From: Citrobacter telavivensis
GTDB taxonomy: Bacteria > Pseudomonadota > Gammaproteobacteria > Enterobacterales > Enterobacteriaceae
DNA: 64,000 bases
Assembly (NCBI GenBank): GCA_009363175.1
Contig: CP045205.1
Location: forward strand, 3,100,001 to 3,164,000
Direction: 5' to 3'
Positions 17,921 through 27,221 of this stretch are shown in pieces; the first letter of the stretch is position 1; every line of letters begins with the position of its first letter. Made by a program: the position numbers and the translations under genes. Under the pieces are notes generated by a model, which was given only the letters and a program-made list of their open reading frames with translations, was not told the DNA's origin and did no database searches.

Positions 17921-19231
17921 TCAGGCAGCAGACGGGGTTAGCGTAATGCGATCCAACGGTCCAACAATAAACAGGTAGGAAATAAGGCCAATGAGCCCCA
18001 TTGAGCCGACGTACAGAATGGCGAAGTCAAACGACTGGGTATTGGCCAGAATTACGCCGATCACCAGCGGAGTGACGATACTTGCCATGTTGCCGCACAT
18101 ATTGAAGACCCCCCCCGCGATGCCCAACATCTCTTTCGGCGACGTATCGCTAAGGACGCACCAGCCGAGGTTGCCAAACCCTTTGGCGAAAAAGGCCAGG
18201 CTCATCGCAGCAATGACCACGAACTCCGAAGAGGTGTAGTTAGCGATAACAATCACGCAGGAGAGCAGCATGCCGCAAATCACCGGCAGTTTACGCGCGA
18301 TGGTGAGGCTGTAGCCGCGTTTGAGCAACCAGTCGGAGAAGACGCCACCGAGCAGGCCGCCGATAAATCCGGCAATCGCCGGGATACTGGCGACAAAACC
18401 CACTTTCAGTATCGACATCCCCTTGGCCTGGTACAGGTAGGTTGGGAACCAGGTCAGGAAGAACCAGGTGATAGAGGTGACGCAAAACTGCCCGATGTAG
18501 ACACCGATCATCATCCGGTTGACGCAGACGCTTTTGATCTGGGCGAACGAGACCTTCTGCGACTCCTTTTTACTGCCAAGCATCGGTTCACCGCCACCCT
18601 CGCGGATATAGTCAATCTCCTGTTGATTCACTTTGGGATGGTGCATCGGATCTTTGATTTTAATTAACCAGAAGACGCCGAGAATAACGCCAATCGCACC
18701 GATGTAATAAAAGACAAAATGCCAGCTCAGGTTATGCAGAATAATAGTCATCAGCGGGGTAATAATCCCCAGCGAGATATACTGTGCTGCCTGATAAACC
18801 GAGGTGACAAAACCTCGCTCATTATTCGGGAACCACTGTACGCTTAAGCGACTGTTTGCCGGGAAGGCAGGCGCTTCGATTGCGCCCATCAGTAAACGCA
18901 GAATAATCAGGACAATCAGCGGGCTGGCGTACAGATAGATGGTGCCCTGAAACATGGTCACCAGCGACCAACCGATCAGCGCACAGCCATATACCAGACG
19001 CGAGCCGTAGCGGTCTAATAACCAGCCACCGGGTAATTGCATTATCACATAGGCAATACCAAAAGAAGAAAAAGCCAGTCCCATTGCTTCCGGGTCAAAG
19101 CCTAATTCCTTACTCATAATCGGCGCGACGACGGATAACGTTGCCCGGTCGGCATAATTAAATACAGTGGCAAGAAATAAAAATATAAGAATGCTGTAAC
19201 GCACTTTGGTGCGCTTTATCATTGTGCTCAT
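17921..19231 (-). CDS. MFS transporter of the anion:cation (GudP/GarP) family
   Basis: 436 residues with 12 membrane helices. The N-terminal NYADRATLSVVAP and the GGWLLDRYGSRLVYG segment are typical of the ACS family that imports glucarate, galactarate, galactonate and related sugar acids by proton symport. It is 71 bases downstream of the talarate/galactarate dehydratase gene on the same strand, so its substrate is very likely L-talarate and/or galactarate. GGAG precedes the ATG at 19231. A strong terminator follows. The corresponding Salmonella gene is also next to the dehydratase. Confidence 0.88.
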   Translation of the reverse strand: MSTMIKRTKVRYSILIFLFLATVFNYADRATLSVVAPIMSKELGFDPEAMGLAFSSFGIAYVIMQLPGGWLLDRYGSRLVYGCALIGWSLVTMFQGTIYLYASPLIVLIILRLLMGAIEAPAFPANSRLSVQWFPNNERGFVTSVYQAAQYISLGIITPLMTIILHNLSWHFVFYYIGAIGVILGVFWLIKIKDPMHHPKVNQQEIDYIREGGGEPMLGSKKESQKVSFAQIKSVCVNRMMIGVYIGQFCVTSITWFFLTWFPTYLYQAKGMSILKVGFVASIPAIAGFIGGLLGGVFSDWLLKRGYSLTIARKLPVICGMLLSCVIVIANYTSSEFVVIAAMSLAFFAKGFGNLGWCVLSDTSPKEMLGIAGGVFNMCGNMASIVTPLVIGVILANTQSFDFAILYVGSMGLIGLISYLFIVGPLDRITLTPSAA

Positions 19232-19302
19232 TCTCTACTCCTCGATAAGGGCAGAAAGCGTTCTGTAAGGTAAGAGGGCGGGAATGATTCCCGCCAGTGT
19301 CA

Positions 19303-20499
19303 TCAGGGGCGTTTGCCAAATTCACAGCTTAATTGGGTCCAGCGGCGAGCCTGCTCGCTCAGGGTGAAGCCCAGACCGTGGCGATCGGAGATCCACATGC
19401 GACCGTCGCGCAGTTCAAGCTGTTCGTTGAACAGCGGGTTCAGCCACTCGAAATGCTCCAGCCACGGCTCCAGCGGGTAGGCGGCGGACAAATGCAGGTG
19501 AACTTCCATGGCAAAATGCGGCGCAAGCTTACGCCCGTGCTTCGCGGCCAGATCCATAATCTTCAGGAACGGTGAAATACCGCCAACGCGAGGAGCGTCT
19601 GGCTGGACGAAGTCGCTGGCGTTCCCCAGAATCAGCTGTTCGTGCTCGCGGAAGCTGGTGAGCATTTCACCGGTGGCGATGGGCGTATCCAGCGCGGCGG
19701 CAAGCTGAGCGTGACCTTCAACATCGTAGGCGTCCAGCGGCTCTTCAATCCAGATAAGATTGAACTGTTCCATTTTGCGCCCCATGCGGATCGCCGTTTC
19801 ACGATCCCACTGTTGGTTGGCATCGACCATCAACGGGAAGTCATCGCCCAGCGCTTCGCGAACGGCGGTTAAGCGGCGGATATCCTCGGCACAGTTGGGT
19901 TGCCCAACTTTCAGTTTGATCCCGCCGATGCCGTTTTCGCGTGAAATCACGACATTTTTCAGTACCTGATCGAGCGGGGTATGCAGGAAACCGCCGGAGG
20001 TGTTGTAGCACTGCACGGAATCCCGGTGCGCGCCCAGCAGTTTAGCCAGCGGCAGGCCAGCACGCTTGGCTTTCATGTCCCAGAGGGCGATATCGATAGG
20101 GGAGATGGCCTGAACCGCCATTCCGCTGCGGCCAACGGATGCGCCTGCCCACAGCAGCTTGGTGTAGATCTTATCGATGTCATTCGGATCTTCACCCAGC
20201 AGGTTGTCGGCGATTTCTTTGGCATGAGCGTAAATGCCCTGACCACCGGCTCGTTTTGAATAGCTGAAGCCGACGCCTTCAAATCCATCGCGACTGCGGA
20301 TCTCGGCAATGATGATCGCCACTTCGGTCAGCGGTTTCTGGCGACCGGTTAACACTTTGGCGTCACTCACCGGGGTCGCCAGCGGCAGAAATGCCAGTGA
20401 CAGCTTCACCCACTCGATGCGATCGCCGGTTTCCGCTGCCGTTCTGGCGTTGGCTGCTTTGGCATAGGTTACGGCGTCAGAATTCGCGCTTAAGGACAT
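19303..20499 (-). CDS. L-talarate/galactarate dehydratase, enolase superfamily
   Basis: 398 residues, nearly identical to the Salmonella L-talarate/galactarate dehydratase (STM3697). Enolase-superfamily features are visible: a capping domain (1-155), then a barrel with the KLK catalytic motif (GGIKLKVG, near 195-197), metal ligands in VDANQQWD, IEEPL and TGEM, and the LAPHFAMEVHLHL segment with the catalytic His. It dehydrates the diacids to 5-keto-4-deoxyglucarate. The start at 20499 has AGGAG 7 bases upstream and reproduces the Salmonella N terminus; a longer frame to 20835 runs through the operator region and is rejected. First gene of a two-gene operon with the MFS transporter. Confidence 0.93.
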   Translation of the reverse strand: MSLSANSDAVTYAKAANARTAAETGDRIEWVKLSLAFLPLATPVSDAKVLTGRQKPLTEVAIIIAEIRSRDGFEGVGFSYSKRAGGQGIYAHAKEIADNLLGEDPNDIDKIYTKLLWAGASVGRSGMAVQAISPIDIALWDMKAKRAGLPLAKLLGAHRDSVQCYNTSGGFLHTPLDQVLKNVVISRENGIGGIKLKVGQPNCAEDIRRLTAVREALGDDFPLMVDANQQWDRETAIRMGRKMEQFNLIWIEEPLDAYDVEGHAQLAAALDTPIATGEMLTSFREHEQLILGNASDFVQPDAPRVGGISPFLKIMDLAAKHGRKLAPHFAMEVHLHLSAAYPLEPWLEHFEWLNPLFNEQLELRDGRMWISDRHGLGFTLSEQARRWTQLSCEFGKRP

Positions 20500-20522
20500 G
20501 TCATTCTCCTGATTGATGTAAA

Positions 20523-20538
20523 ATGATTGCGCTAACAT
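20523..20538. promoter_or_regulatory. LacI-family operator-like site, proximal to the dehydratase
   Basis: ATGATTGCGCTAACAT is an imperfect 16-bp palindrome centred on GC|GC (6 of 8 half-site positions symmetrical), 24 bases upstream of the dehydratase ATG. It shares 15 of 16 bases with 20676-20691 and resembles the GntR-type operator ATGTTANCGNTAACAT. Confidence 0.6.
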
Positions 20539-20675
20539 TTCTATTCTGATGGCAGAAATTAATCCAGAGAGTTGATGTTGAATTGAACAATCGATCACAT
20601 ATGGCGAATAAAAAAGGGGAATTCCTGCAAAACAGGTCACGATCCAAAACAATCTGGTAAAATGCACAACATTGA

Positions 20676-20691
20676 ATGATGGCGCTAACAT
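20676..20691. promoter_or_regulatory. LacI-family operator-like site, distal copy
   Basis: ATGATGGCGCTAACAT repeats the site at 20523-20538 with one difference, 153 bases away. Two operators at such spacing in a divergent region suit DNA looping by a LacI-type tetramer. Confidence 0.6.
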
Positions 20692-20816
20692 TTCATTGTG
20701 CGAGGGGGAAAGTAAGCTGCTGTATTTGCGGCGTTTCCTGGTCAGAAGCTGGCAATAGCCACCGGCATGATGAATAATGCACAGATAAATCAGTGAATTT
20801 TGCAGGGGCATCCACA

Positions 20817-21821
20817 GTGAAGAGCACAAAACCACCTCGCGCGCCGACGCTGGAAGATGTTGCCCGCAGTGCTGGACTGTCGCCCATGACGGTGAGTCGG
20901 GCGCTCAATACACCGCAACTGGTGCGGCCTAAAACGGTTGAGAAAGTGATGCAGGCGGTGCGGGCGACCGGCTATATTCCCAACGCGCTGGCGGGAGGTC
21001 TTGCGTCACGGCGCAGTAAATTGATTGCCATTGTGGTGCCGCAGATCAACAACAACATGTTCGTCGATACTATCCAGTCGCTGAGCGATGAACTGGCAAG
21101 GCGCGGCTATCATATTCTCCTGTGCGTGGCGGGGTATACCGAGCAGACGGAAGCGGAGCTGGTGGCAACACTGCTTTCCCGGCGTCCGGACGGCGTAGTG
21201 TTAACCGGCATCCACCACACCAGCGAACTGAAAAAAGTGATTCTCAACGCGGCTATTCCGGTGGTCGAAATCTGGGATCTCACCCCAACGCCGCTTGATA
21301 TGCTGGTCGGTTTCTCTCATGAAAAAGTCGGGCAGGCCACCGGCGAGTATCTGCTAAGTAAAGGGTATCGTCGTCCCGGTTTGCTGTGGACGGCCGATCG
21401 CCGCGCCGGTCAGCGTAAGCAGGGGCTATGCAGCGTTCTGGCACGCCATGATATTCATGATGTGCCGCAGGTCGATGTACCGCTCCCGGCATCGCTGTCG
21501 CTGGGACGCAGCGGACTCACGCAACTCTTCAGCGAAGGGGAATTCGACGTAATTGTCTGCAGTTCCGACACCCTGGCGCAGGGCGCGATGATGGAAGCGG
21601 AAAGCCGTGGATTACGTATTCCGCAGGATTTAGCGGTTATCGGTTTTGGCGATCTCGATTTTGCCGCCAGTAATCGTCCGTCGATCACCACCGTCAGCGT
21701 TGACCGTCGCGCCATTGGTCAGCGAGCCGCCACGCTGTTGGCGAATCGCATTGAACAAACGGCAGTGGAAGAGGCCATTATCGATATCGGTTTTCACCTT
21801 ATTGAGCGTGAGTCCGCATAA
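20817..21821 (+). CDS. LacI/GntR-family regulator of the talarate operon
   Basis: 334 residues from a GTG start at 20817 (AGGGG 7 bases upstream), or 342 from the in-frame ATG at 20793. The N-terminal helix-turn-helix reads APTLEDVARSAGLSPMTVSRALN, followed by the hinge (PNALAGGLASRRS) and a periplasmic-binding-protein-like effector domain (about 65-330). It is divergent from the dehydratase-transporter operon, and two GntR-like operators sit between them, so it most likely represses that operon until an aldarate or intermediate binds. Closely related regulators are GntR and IdnR; the effector is not known. Confidence 0.88.
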   Translation: MKSTKPPRAPTLEDVARSAGLSPMTVSRALNTPQLVRPKTVEKVMQAVRATGYIPNALAGGLASRRSKLIAIVVPQINNNMFVDTIQSLSDELARRGYHILLCVAGYTEQTEAELVATLLSRRPDGVVLTGIHHTSELKKVILNAAIPVVEIWDLTPTPLDMLVGFSHEKVGQATGEYLLSKGYRRPGLLWTADRRAGQRKQGLCSVLARHDIHDVPQVDVPLPASLSLGRSGLTQLFSEGEFDVIVCSSDTLAQGAMMEAESRGLRIPQDLAVIGFGDLDFAASNRPSITTVSVDRRAIGQRAATLLANRIEQTAVEEAIIDIGFHLIERESA

Positions 21822-21886
21822 ACTGACACTGGCGTATTCACAACTGTGCTCGTTTTAATCCTCACACTGATAATTAGGAACCTGCA

Positions 21887-22114
21887 ATGCCACACGTTGA
21901 TATTAAATGTTTTCCGCGCGACCTGACTGAAGAACAAAAAGCGGCGCTGGCCTCAGAGATTACTGAGACGATCGTTCGTCATCTGAAAAGCAAAGCGCGC
22001 TCGGTGAGCGTGGCGCTGACTGAAGTTCCTGAAGAAGCGTGGCAGGACGTATGGGATAGCGAGATTGCACCGCAGATGGACGCGCTGATTAAAAAGCCAG
22101 GCTACAGCATGTAA
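21887..22114 (+). CDS. pptA: Tautomerase PptA, 4-oxalocrotonate tautomerase family
   Basis: 75 residues. The invariant catalytic Pro1 is exposed after Met removal (sequence begins M-PHVDIKCFPRDL). It matches E. coli PptA (YdcE), which has tautomerase activity on phenylpyruvate and forms dimers rather than the hexamers of the classical enzyme. It ends KKPGYSM, two residues shorter than I recall for the E. coli protein. AGGAACC precedes the ATG. A terminator hairpin follows directly at 22120-22146. Confidence 0.93.
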   Translation: MPHVDIKCFPRDLTEEQKAALASEITETIVRHLKSKARSVSVALTEVPEEAWQDVWDSEIAPQMDALIKKPGYSM

Positions 22115-22119
22115 TAAAA

Positions 22120-22146
22120 CGCCCGGTCGCGAGGGCTGACCGGGCG
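22120..22146. terminator. Hairpin after pptA
   Basis: CGCCCGGTC (22120-22128) / GACCGGGCG (22138-22146) forms a 9-bp stem 5 bases after the pptA stop; there is no strong U-run. Confidence 0.5.
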
Positions 22147-22233
22147 ACGTCGGATTATGGCGTGACGATATTGAACCAGAACTCAACTTTATCCGTATAG
22201 CCAGGCAAGAGGAGCACTATGGTGCAGGCGCAG

Positions 22234-22803
22234 CTAACCCGCCGTTACGCGTTTGCCGCTGGTGACGAACGTTCCAGCGCCAAGATGATGCAGGGTATTA
22301 AGCTTATCGTCATCGAACTGCCAGCGGCCTTCGACAAACACACGTTCATCCGCGGCGGCAGAAACCACTTCACCGAATAAGGTGTCGTATTTTTCCTGCG
22401 CGGCGGTGGCGGGGAGGAGACGACACTCCATCCAGGCCAGACATTTTTCTTCGACCACCGGCAGCCCCAGAACCGGCCCTTGTATCACCGGGATACCGTA
22501 ACAGTTGAACTTGTCTTCATCGCGACCGGAGACGCTGCCGACAGCGTACGTCCAGTTGGTGGCGGCGACGCCGGGAATGACGATACCGAACAGGCCGCTG
22601 CGCTCAATTAACTCTCGCGACCAGGCCGTTTTATCGACCACAATGGCGAGACGGGGCGGTTCAAACTCGACGGGCATAGACCACGCGGCGGCCATGATGT
22701 TGCGTCGGTTGCTGACCTCATCGCGACTGGTGATAAGCACCGTAGGGCCATGATTGAGCAGGCGACTGGCGTGGCGTAATTCGACAGGACGGAATCGGCT
22801 CAT
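22234..22803 (-). CDS. yddH: YddH, flavin reductase-like FMN-binding protein
   Basis: 189 residues, split-barrel fold of the flavin reductase-like family that binds FMN. The signature NIMAAAWSMPVEFEPPRLAIVV near residues 34-55 forms the flavin site. The start at 22803 (MSRFRP) gives the same N terminus and length as E. coli YddH; an upstream TTG start adds five residues without reason. It is divergent from nhoA, a gene for aromatic amine acetylation, as in E. coli. The substrate is unknown. Confidence 0.9.
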   Translation of the reverse strand: MSRFRPVELRHASRLLNHGPTVLITSRDEVSNRRNIMAAAWSMPVEFEPPRLAIVVDKTAWSRELIERSGLFGIVIPGVAATNWTYAVGSVSGRDEDKFNCYGIPVIQGPVLGLPVVEEKCLAWMECRLLPATAAQEKYDTLFGEVVSAAADERVFVEGRWQFDDDKLNTLHHLGAGTFVTSGKRVTAG

Positions 22804-22939
22804 AGGATTGTCTCGCAAAGGGTTTTTCTGAGTATTAATGAAAATCGACGTTGCGCCAACCTACTAATAACATCAGCCTCACGCTTTGGACTCATCGTTT
22901 ATACTCGGGTAACGATTAAGGCTCACGACAGGAAACCTG

Positions 22940-23785
22940 ATGACTCCCATCCTGAATGCTTATTTTGCGCGTCTGAACTGGTCAGGGCGTACCGAAGTCA
23001 ATATTGAGACGCTTCGGGCGCTACATTTGCAGCATAACTGTACTATCCCGTTTGAGAATCTTGACGTGCTGTTGCCGCGAGAAATGCACCTTGACGATCG
23101 GTCGCTGGAAGAGAAACTCATTACCGCACGTCGCGGTGGCTATTGTTTTGAGCAAAATGGCGTGTTTGAGCGCGTACTGCGCGAACTGGGCTTTACCGTA
23201 CGCAGCCTGTTGGGGCGCGTGGTGCTGGCAAATCCACCAAATTTACCCCCGCGAACTCACCGTCTGCTGTTGGTGGAACTGGACGGCGAATCGTGGGTAG
23301 CCGATGTGGGGTTTGGCGGCCAGACGCTCACGGCTCCCATTCGTCTGCAAGCGGACATGATTCAGAAGACGCCGCACGGTGAATACCGTTTGCAGCAGGA
23401 GGGGGACGACTGGATCCTGCAGTTCTGTCATCACGAACACTGGCAGTCCATGTATCGCTTCGATCGGGTGACGCAGCAGCAAAGTGACCATGTGATGGGC
23501 AACTTCTGGTCTGCGCACTGGCCGCAATCGCACTTTCGTCATCATCTGTTAATGTGTCGTCATTTGCCGGACGGGGGAAAATTGACCCTCACCAACTTCC
23601 ATTTCACGCATTACGATAATGACAGGGTGGTAGAACAGCGCAATTTGCCGGATGTCGCCTCGCTGTATGCGTTACTACAGGAACGTTTTGGCCTGGGGGT
23701 GACGGACGCGAAGCATGGGTTTACGGAAACTGAGCTGGCAAGGGTGATGGCGGCGTTTGATACGCATCCGGAAGCCGGAAAATAA
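22940..23785 (+). CDS. nhoA: Arylamine N-acetyltransferase / N-hydroxyarylamine O-acetyltransferase NhoA
   Basis: 281 residues. The Cys-His-Asp triad is visible: Cys in RRGGYCFEQNGVF (near 69), His in PPRTHRLLLVEL (near 107) and Asp in VADVGFGGQT (near 122). It transfers acetyl groups from acetyl-CoA to arylamines and to N-hydroxyarylamines, which activates some nitroaromatic mutagens. Length and sequence match E. coli NhoA. It is followed by a terminator shared with the convergent autotransporter gene. Confidence 0.95.
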   Translation: MTPILNAYFARLNWSGRTEVNIETLRALHLQHNCTIPFENLDVLLPREMHLDDRSLEEKLITARRGGYCFEQNGVFERVLRELGFTVRSLLGRVVLANPPNLPPRTHRLLLVELDGESWVADVGFGGQTLTAPIRLQADMIQKTPHGEYRLQQEGDDWILQFCHHEHWQSMYRFDRVTQQQSDHVMGNFWSAHWPQSHFRHHLLMCRHLPDGGKLTLTNFHFTHYDNDRVVEQRNLPDVASLYALLQERFGLGVTDAKHGFTETELARVMAAFDTHPEAGK

Positions 23786-23787
23786 AG

Positions 23788-23827
23788 AAAACCCGGCAGG
23801 CAGCGCATGCGCTTACCGGGGGTTTTT
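23788..23827. terminator. Bidirectional terminator between nhoA and the autotransporter
   Basis: AAAACCCGG (23788-23796) pairs with CCGGGGGTTTT at the other end (23816-23827), with an inner GCGCATGCGC palindrome. There is an A-run on one side and a T-run on the other. Confidence 0.7.
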
Positions 23828-23829
23828 CA

Positions 23830-26778
23830 TCAGAACGAGGCTTTAATCCCGATCATCGCTGAGGTATCGCTGTAACCTTTGTCGCCAACCTGCTGAGCGA
23901 CGTTACCCCACAGCGCGACGTTCTTCGTCAACTGGCCTTCGACACCGGCTTTCAGTTCGCCGATATTGCGGGCACCCTGCAGATTCACGTTTTCACCGTT
24001 CATCGAGACGCCAAAGTCTTTGCTGTTGTGGATCCAGTTGGCTTCCACAAACGGCTGGAAGGTGCGGTTCTTATCATTGTCCAGTTGGTTATGTCCCTTG
24101 CCGAACAGACGGACGCCGACGCGGGTCTGGATGTTGCCATCCCCGTTGCCTTCCACGCGGGTACCGTTAACTTCTTTGTGCTCATCCGCCTTCACGCCCA
24201 TCCAGGTGACCTGCGCTTTAGGCTGGATATACAGCGCGTTACGTTCGCTTAACGCTGCCAGTTTCCAGGTATAGCCGGATTCGACAGACGCGGTGAATCC
24301 GCTGGAATCATACTCTTCCGCTTCAACGTCACGACCGGAAACGGTGTTATCGAACCAGCTGTACTGCGCCCAGGTGTCAACGTATGCCCCTTCGTGAGTG
24401 GCGTTGTCCTGCAGCCACGTACCGTACAGACCGACGCTGTAACCGCTGATGCGACTGTCAGCGCGGTTACCATTACGCTGGTTTTCCGCGCGGCTCTTCT
24501 GGTTAGCGTAACCTGCCATCAGACCCAGATGGTAACGATCGGTGTTGTCCGAAGACCACTGTGCGAGATCGCCACCCAACTGCATGACATAGCGGTTGCT
24601 CTGCATGTTCAGTTGGTCGCTGCTGTCTTTCTGACGGGTATGACCACCGACATTACGCAGCCACAGGCTGGTGACCGCGTCCTCGCCGGTCAGTGCGTCA
24701 ACATAATGCGTTTCGCCCAGACGATCCTGTAAGCGGGTGTTAAACATCGTGTTCGCCGCCTGCAGGTTCATACCGTACAGACCGGCTTCCGGACGAATTG
24801 CGTGTTCACGCGGCGTCGGGGATGGCGACTGCGGATCGGTGGGATCAACAGGCGATGCCGGATCCACCGGGGTGACCGGAGACAACGCGCTGCTCAGGTA
24901 CCAGTTCTTGTTATTCCCGCCTTCGCCGCGTTGCAGGGTGTAGTCATAGGCGCCTGCCACGATGCGGCCATTCTGTCTGAACTCCCCGTCGGAATGACCG
25001 GCGACGCTGATGAGTTCGATACCGTCCGTCGTCAGTCCACCCGCGCCCCCGGCGTTCAGCACTTTGACGCTCGTCGTGCCCGAGGTGTTGCCGGCAACGA
25101 TCATCCGGTCAGTCGGCGAGGCGTCATCGCCCAGTTGGGTGTTCATCACGATGTTACCGTTCGCACCGGTATAATCGCCGTCCACCGTCAGGGTTTTGAA
25201 GCTCGTGGCCTCACGGGTCAGCCTGCGACTCTGCACGCTGGTGGGCATGAAGGTCAGCGTGGAATCATCCAGCGTCAGGTGAGTAAGCTGAGAACTTTTG
25301 GTCATGTTCCAGGCCGAGCCTTCCGCCAGCGACAGGTTATTCACCGCGTTGCCGCTGGTTACCGTTCCGCCAACGAAACGCGACTGGCTGGTCGCACTGA
25401 TGTCAACCACGGCGGCATCGCTGGCTTCGACAGTACCGACAATCTGCACGTTCTGCGGATGAATCGTCACGCGGGAGTCAGCGTTTTCAGCCAGAATAGC
25501 GGTGGCATTCGGGTCGTTGTAGTTAACCCCCATCTGCACCCCGCCATTCAGCGTGATTTCGCCGCCTTTGTCCGCATGGACATAGTTCCAGCTCCCGCTG
25601 CGGGTGGTATCAACAACATCAATATTGAGACGCCCATTAATGTCGATTTTACCCGCCGTCGACGCATCGTCTTTACTGGCCAGAATACCGGTACCGGTCG
25701 TCTGTTGGTGTCCCTGGGTGTCCAGCGTGATGTTCAGGTCGTTGCTGGTAAACTGCGTGGACCCCATGGAGTCAACGCCATCAAGAACCGTTCTGTCTGC
25801 ACCTGATTTCAACAGCAGGGTCGTTGTACCGTGGGTGGTGATAGTCGAATCCAAATCGATGCCTGAAAGACCATCAGAAAGCCAGATTGCGGACGCCACG
25901 CCCCCGACGCCATTGACGGTGACATCGACATTGGTATCGCCAAACGCTTCGATATAACCGGCGTTAGCATTAATACCATCCGCAAAATCATTGGCAACGG
26001 ATTTAACGCTGGCATTTTGATACTGAATCAGCGAGCGGTTAGCTGCGTCTGTCGATTCCGAAACGATCCCCACGGCGTATTCTGTACTCTTGCTATTAAC
26101 AATAAGATTTTCAGCGTCGATGAAAGTCCCTTCCTTCGCATAAACGCTAAAAGCGTGTCCATTCGCCCCGGTTACCGTTGCATTCACCGTGGTATCGCCG
26201 GTTAAGGTAATAACGCCATTATTTTTATCAGAAAAGATACCCGAGATAGTCTTGCCATCACGCTGGTGGCTGATGTTGATGGTTAAATCATCAGCAATAA
26301 GCGCGCCTTTTTGTGCACGATAGGCGTCACTGGTTCCCCCCATATCAACAATGCCGACGGCGAACAGAGATTGATAATCTTCATCAAGCGCCAGGTCCGG
26401 GCGTCCGTCGACCGTACCCGGAATCAAATCCCCGGTAATTTGATTCACCGTAGAGCCTGACCCTAAATTGATTGTTCCGCTGTTGGCAACAAAAACAGTA
26501 CCAGACGCGAGCGTAAGATCGCCATCTTCAAACTCGCCCCTGCCGCTGACGATTGGCGTTCCGCCCGGGTGGGTAACCGTAATCCCGCCATTGTTCGCCA
26601 CGGAGAGGGTGTTGTTTTCCCCGGAGGTACTGATAATTTTATAGGTACCGCCGTCGGTAAGGGCTCCACTCCCGGTGATAATCCCCTCATCCTCATTATA
26701 AATTTTTGCACAAACGTTATTTGTCATTAACAAGCTGCCAATCAATAATGCCATGGTTGTTAATTTAAATTCTTTCAT
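23830..26778 (-). CDS. Autotransporter (type Va secretion) adhesin-like protein
   Basis: 982 residues from the ATG at 26778 (MKEFKLTTM). A TTG nine codons upstream is the alternative; neither has a good ribosome binding site. A signal peptide of about 26 residues is followed by a passenger of about 600 residues rich in Gly, Thr, Asn and Asp with many short beta repeats. A Pro-rich linker with repeated PVDP/PTDP units lies near 640-665. The C-terminal region (about 700-982) is the 12-strand AT barrel, with WLRNVGGHTRQKDSSDQ typical of AIDA/pertactin families and a final Phe. No protease triad motif is obvious. I do not recognise a named orthologue. The ligand and any role in host contact are unknown. 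Confidence 0.88.
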   Translation of the reverse strand: MKEFKLTTMALLIGSLLMTNNVCAKIYNEDEGIITGSGALTDGGTYKIISTSGENNTLSVANNGGITVTHPGGTPIVSGRGEFEDGDLTLASGTVFVANSGTINLGSGSTVNQITGDLIPGTVDGRPDLALDEDYQSLFAVGIVDMGGTSDAYRAQKGALIADDLTINISHQRDGKTISGIFSDKNNGVITLTGDTTVNATVTGANGHAFSVYAKEGTFIDAENLIVNSKSTEYAVGIVSESTDAANRSLIQYQNASVKSVANDFADGINANAGYIEAFGDTNVDVTVNGVGGVASAIWLSDGLSGIDLDSTITTHGTTTLLLKSGADRTVLDGVDSMGSTQFTSNDLNITLDTQGHQQTTGTGILASKDDASTAGKIDINGRLNIDVVDTTRSGSWNYVHADKGGEITLNGGVQMGVNYNDPNATAILAENADSRVTIHPQNVQIVGTVEASDAAVVDISATSQSRFVGGTVTSGNAVNNLSLAEGSAWNMTKSSQLTHLTLDDSTLTFMPTSVQSRRLTREATSFKTLTVDGDYTGANGNIVMNTQLGDDASPTDRMIVAGNTSGTTSVKVLNAGGAGGLTTDGIELISVAGHSDGEFRQNGRIVAGAYDYTLQRGEGGNNKNWYLSSALSPVTPVDPASPVDPTDPQSPSPTPREHAIRPEAGLYGMNLQAANTMFNTRLQDRLGETHYVDALTGEDAVTSLWLRNVGGHTRQKDSSDQLNMQSNRYVMQLGGDLAQWSSDNTDRYHLGLMAGYANQKSRAENQRNGNRADSRISGYSVGLYGTWLQDNATHEGAYVDTWAQYSWFDNTVSGRDVEAEEYDSSGFTASVESGYTWKLAALSERNALYIQPKAQVTWMGVKADEHKEVNGTRVEGNGDGNIQTRVGVRLFGKGHNQLDNDKNRTFQPFVEANWIHNSKDFGVSMNGENVNLQGARNIGELKAGVEGQLTKNVALWGNVAQQVGDKGYSDTSAMIGIKASF

Positions 26779-27189
26779 ATCAATATTCACATTCTTAATA
26801 GACAAATACAGCGCGTAATATATTATATTTACGGCGTTGAGTTTTTTGTTTCCAGACAGAACGAGTGTTGTTTAACTTTTGCTATATCTGAAGAATCCTT
26901 TGCTGCGACTCACTCTCAAGATAATGACTTATTTTTCATATCGCCTAAGAAAATTACAAATGAATTGTTCTTACGTAACTAAATAAATCGATTGGTGATA
27001 GTATTAAAATAAAACAAAACAGATGAAATGATGTTGATTTTTAATTAATCCCGGTTGATGAAAGAAGAAAATAAAGCGGATTATCATTATGATTTTTAAA
27101 GCGTTTACCACCTTAAATGCTATTTAAGATTAATTGGACTATCTTAATAAGAATTTAAAGCGGTCAATATAAGAAAGGAAAATAAAGCC
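26779..27189. other. AT-rich upstream region of the autotransporter
   Basis: About 410 bases, strongly AT-rich, with no gene I can support. The composition suits an H-NS-silenced promoter region, which is inference. Confidence 0.5.
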
Positions 27190-27216
27190 GCCCGGTAAGG
27201 CGTATCTTTACCGGGC
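27190..27216 (-). terminator. Terminator hairpin after yddE
   Basis: GCCCGGTAA (27190-27198) / TTACCGGGC (27208-27216), a 9-bp perfect stem immediately after the yddE stop, followed on the minus strand by a T-rich stretch. Confidence 0.65.
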
Positions 27217-27221
27217 TGTTT

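Noticed and set aside
20500..20835. N-terminal extension of the talarate dehydratase frame
   Set aside because: It covers both operator-like sites and the start region of the divergent regulator; the ATG at 20499 has a good ribosome binding site and matches the family N terminus.
24802..25806. 334-codon frame opposite the autotransporter
   Set aside because: Shadow of a long low-complexity coding region on the other strand.
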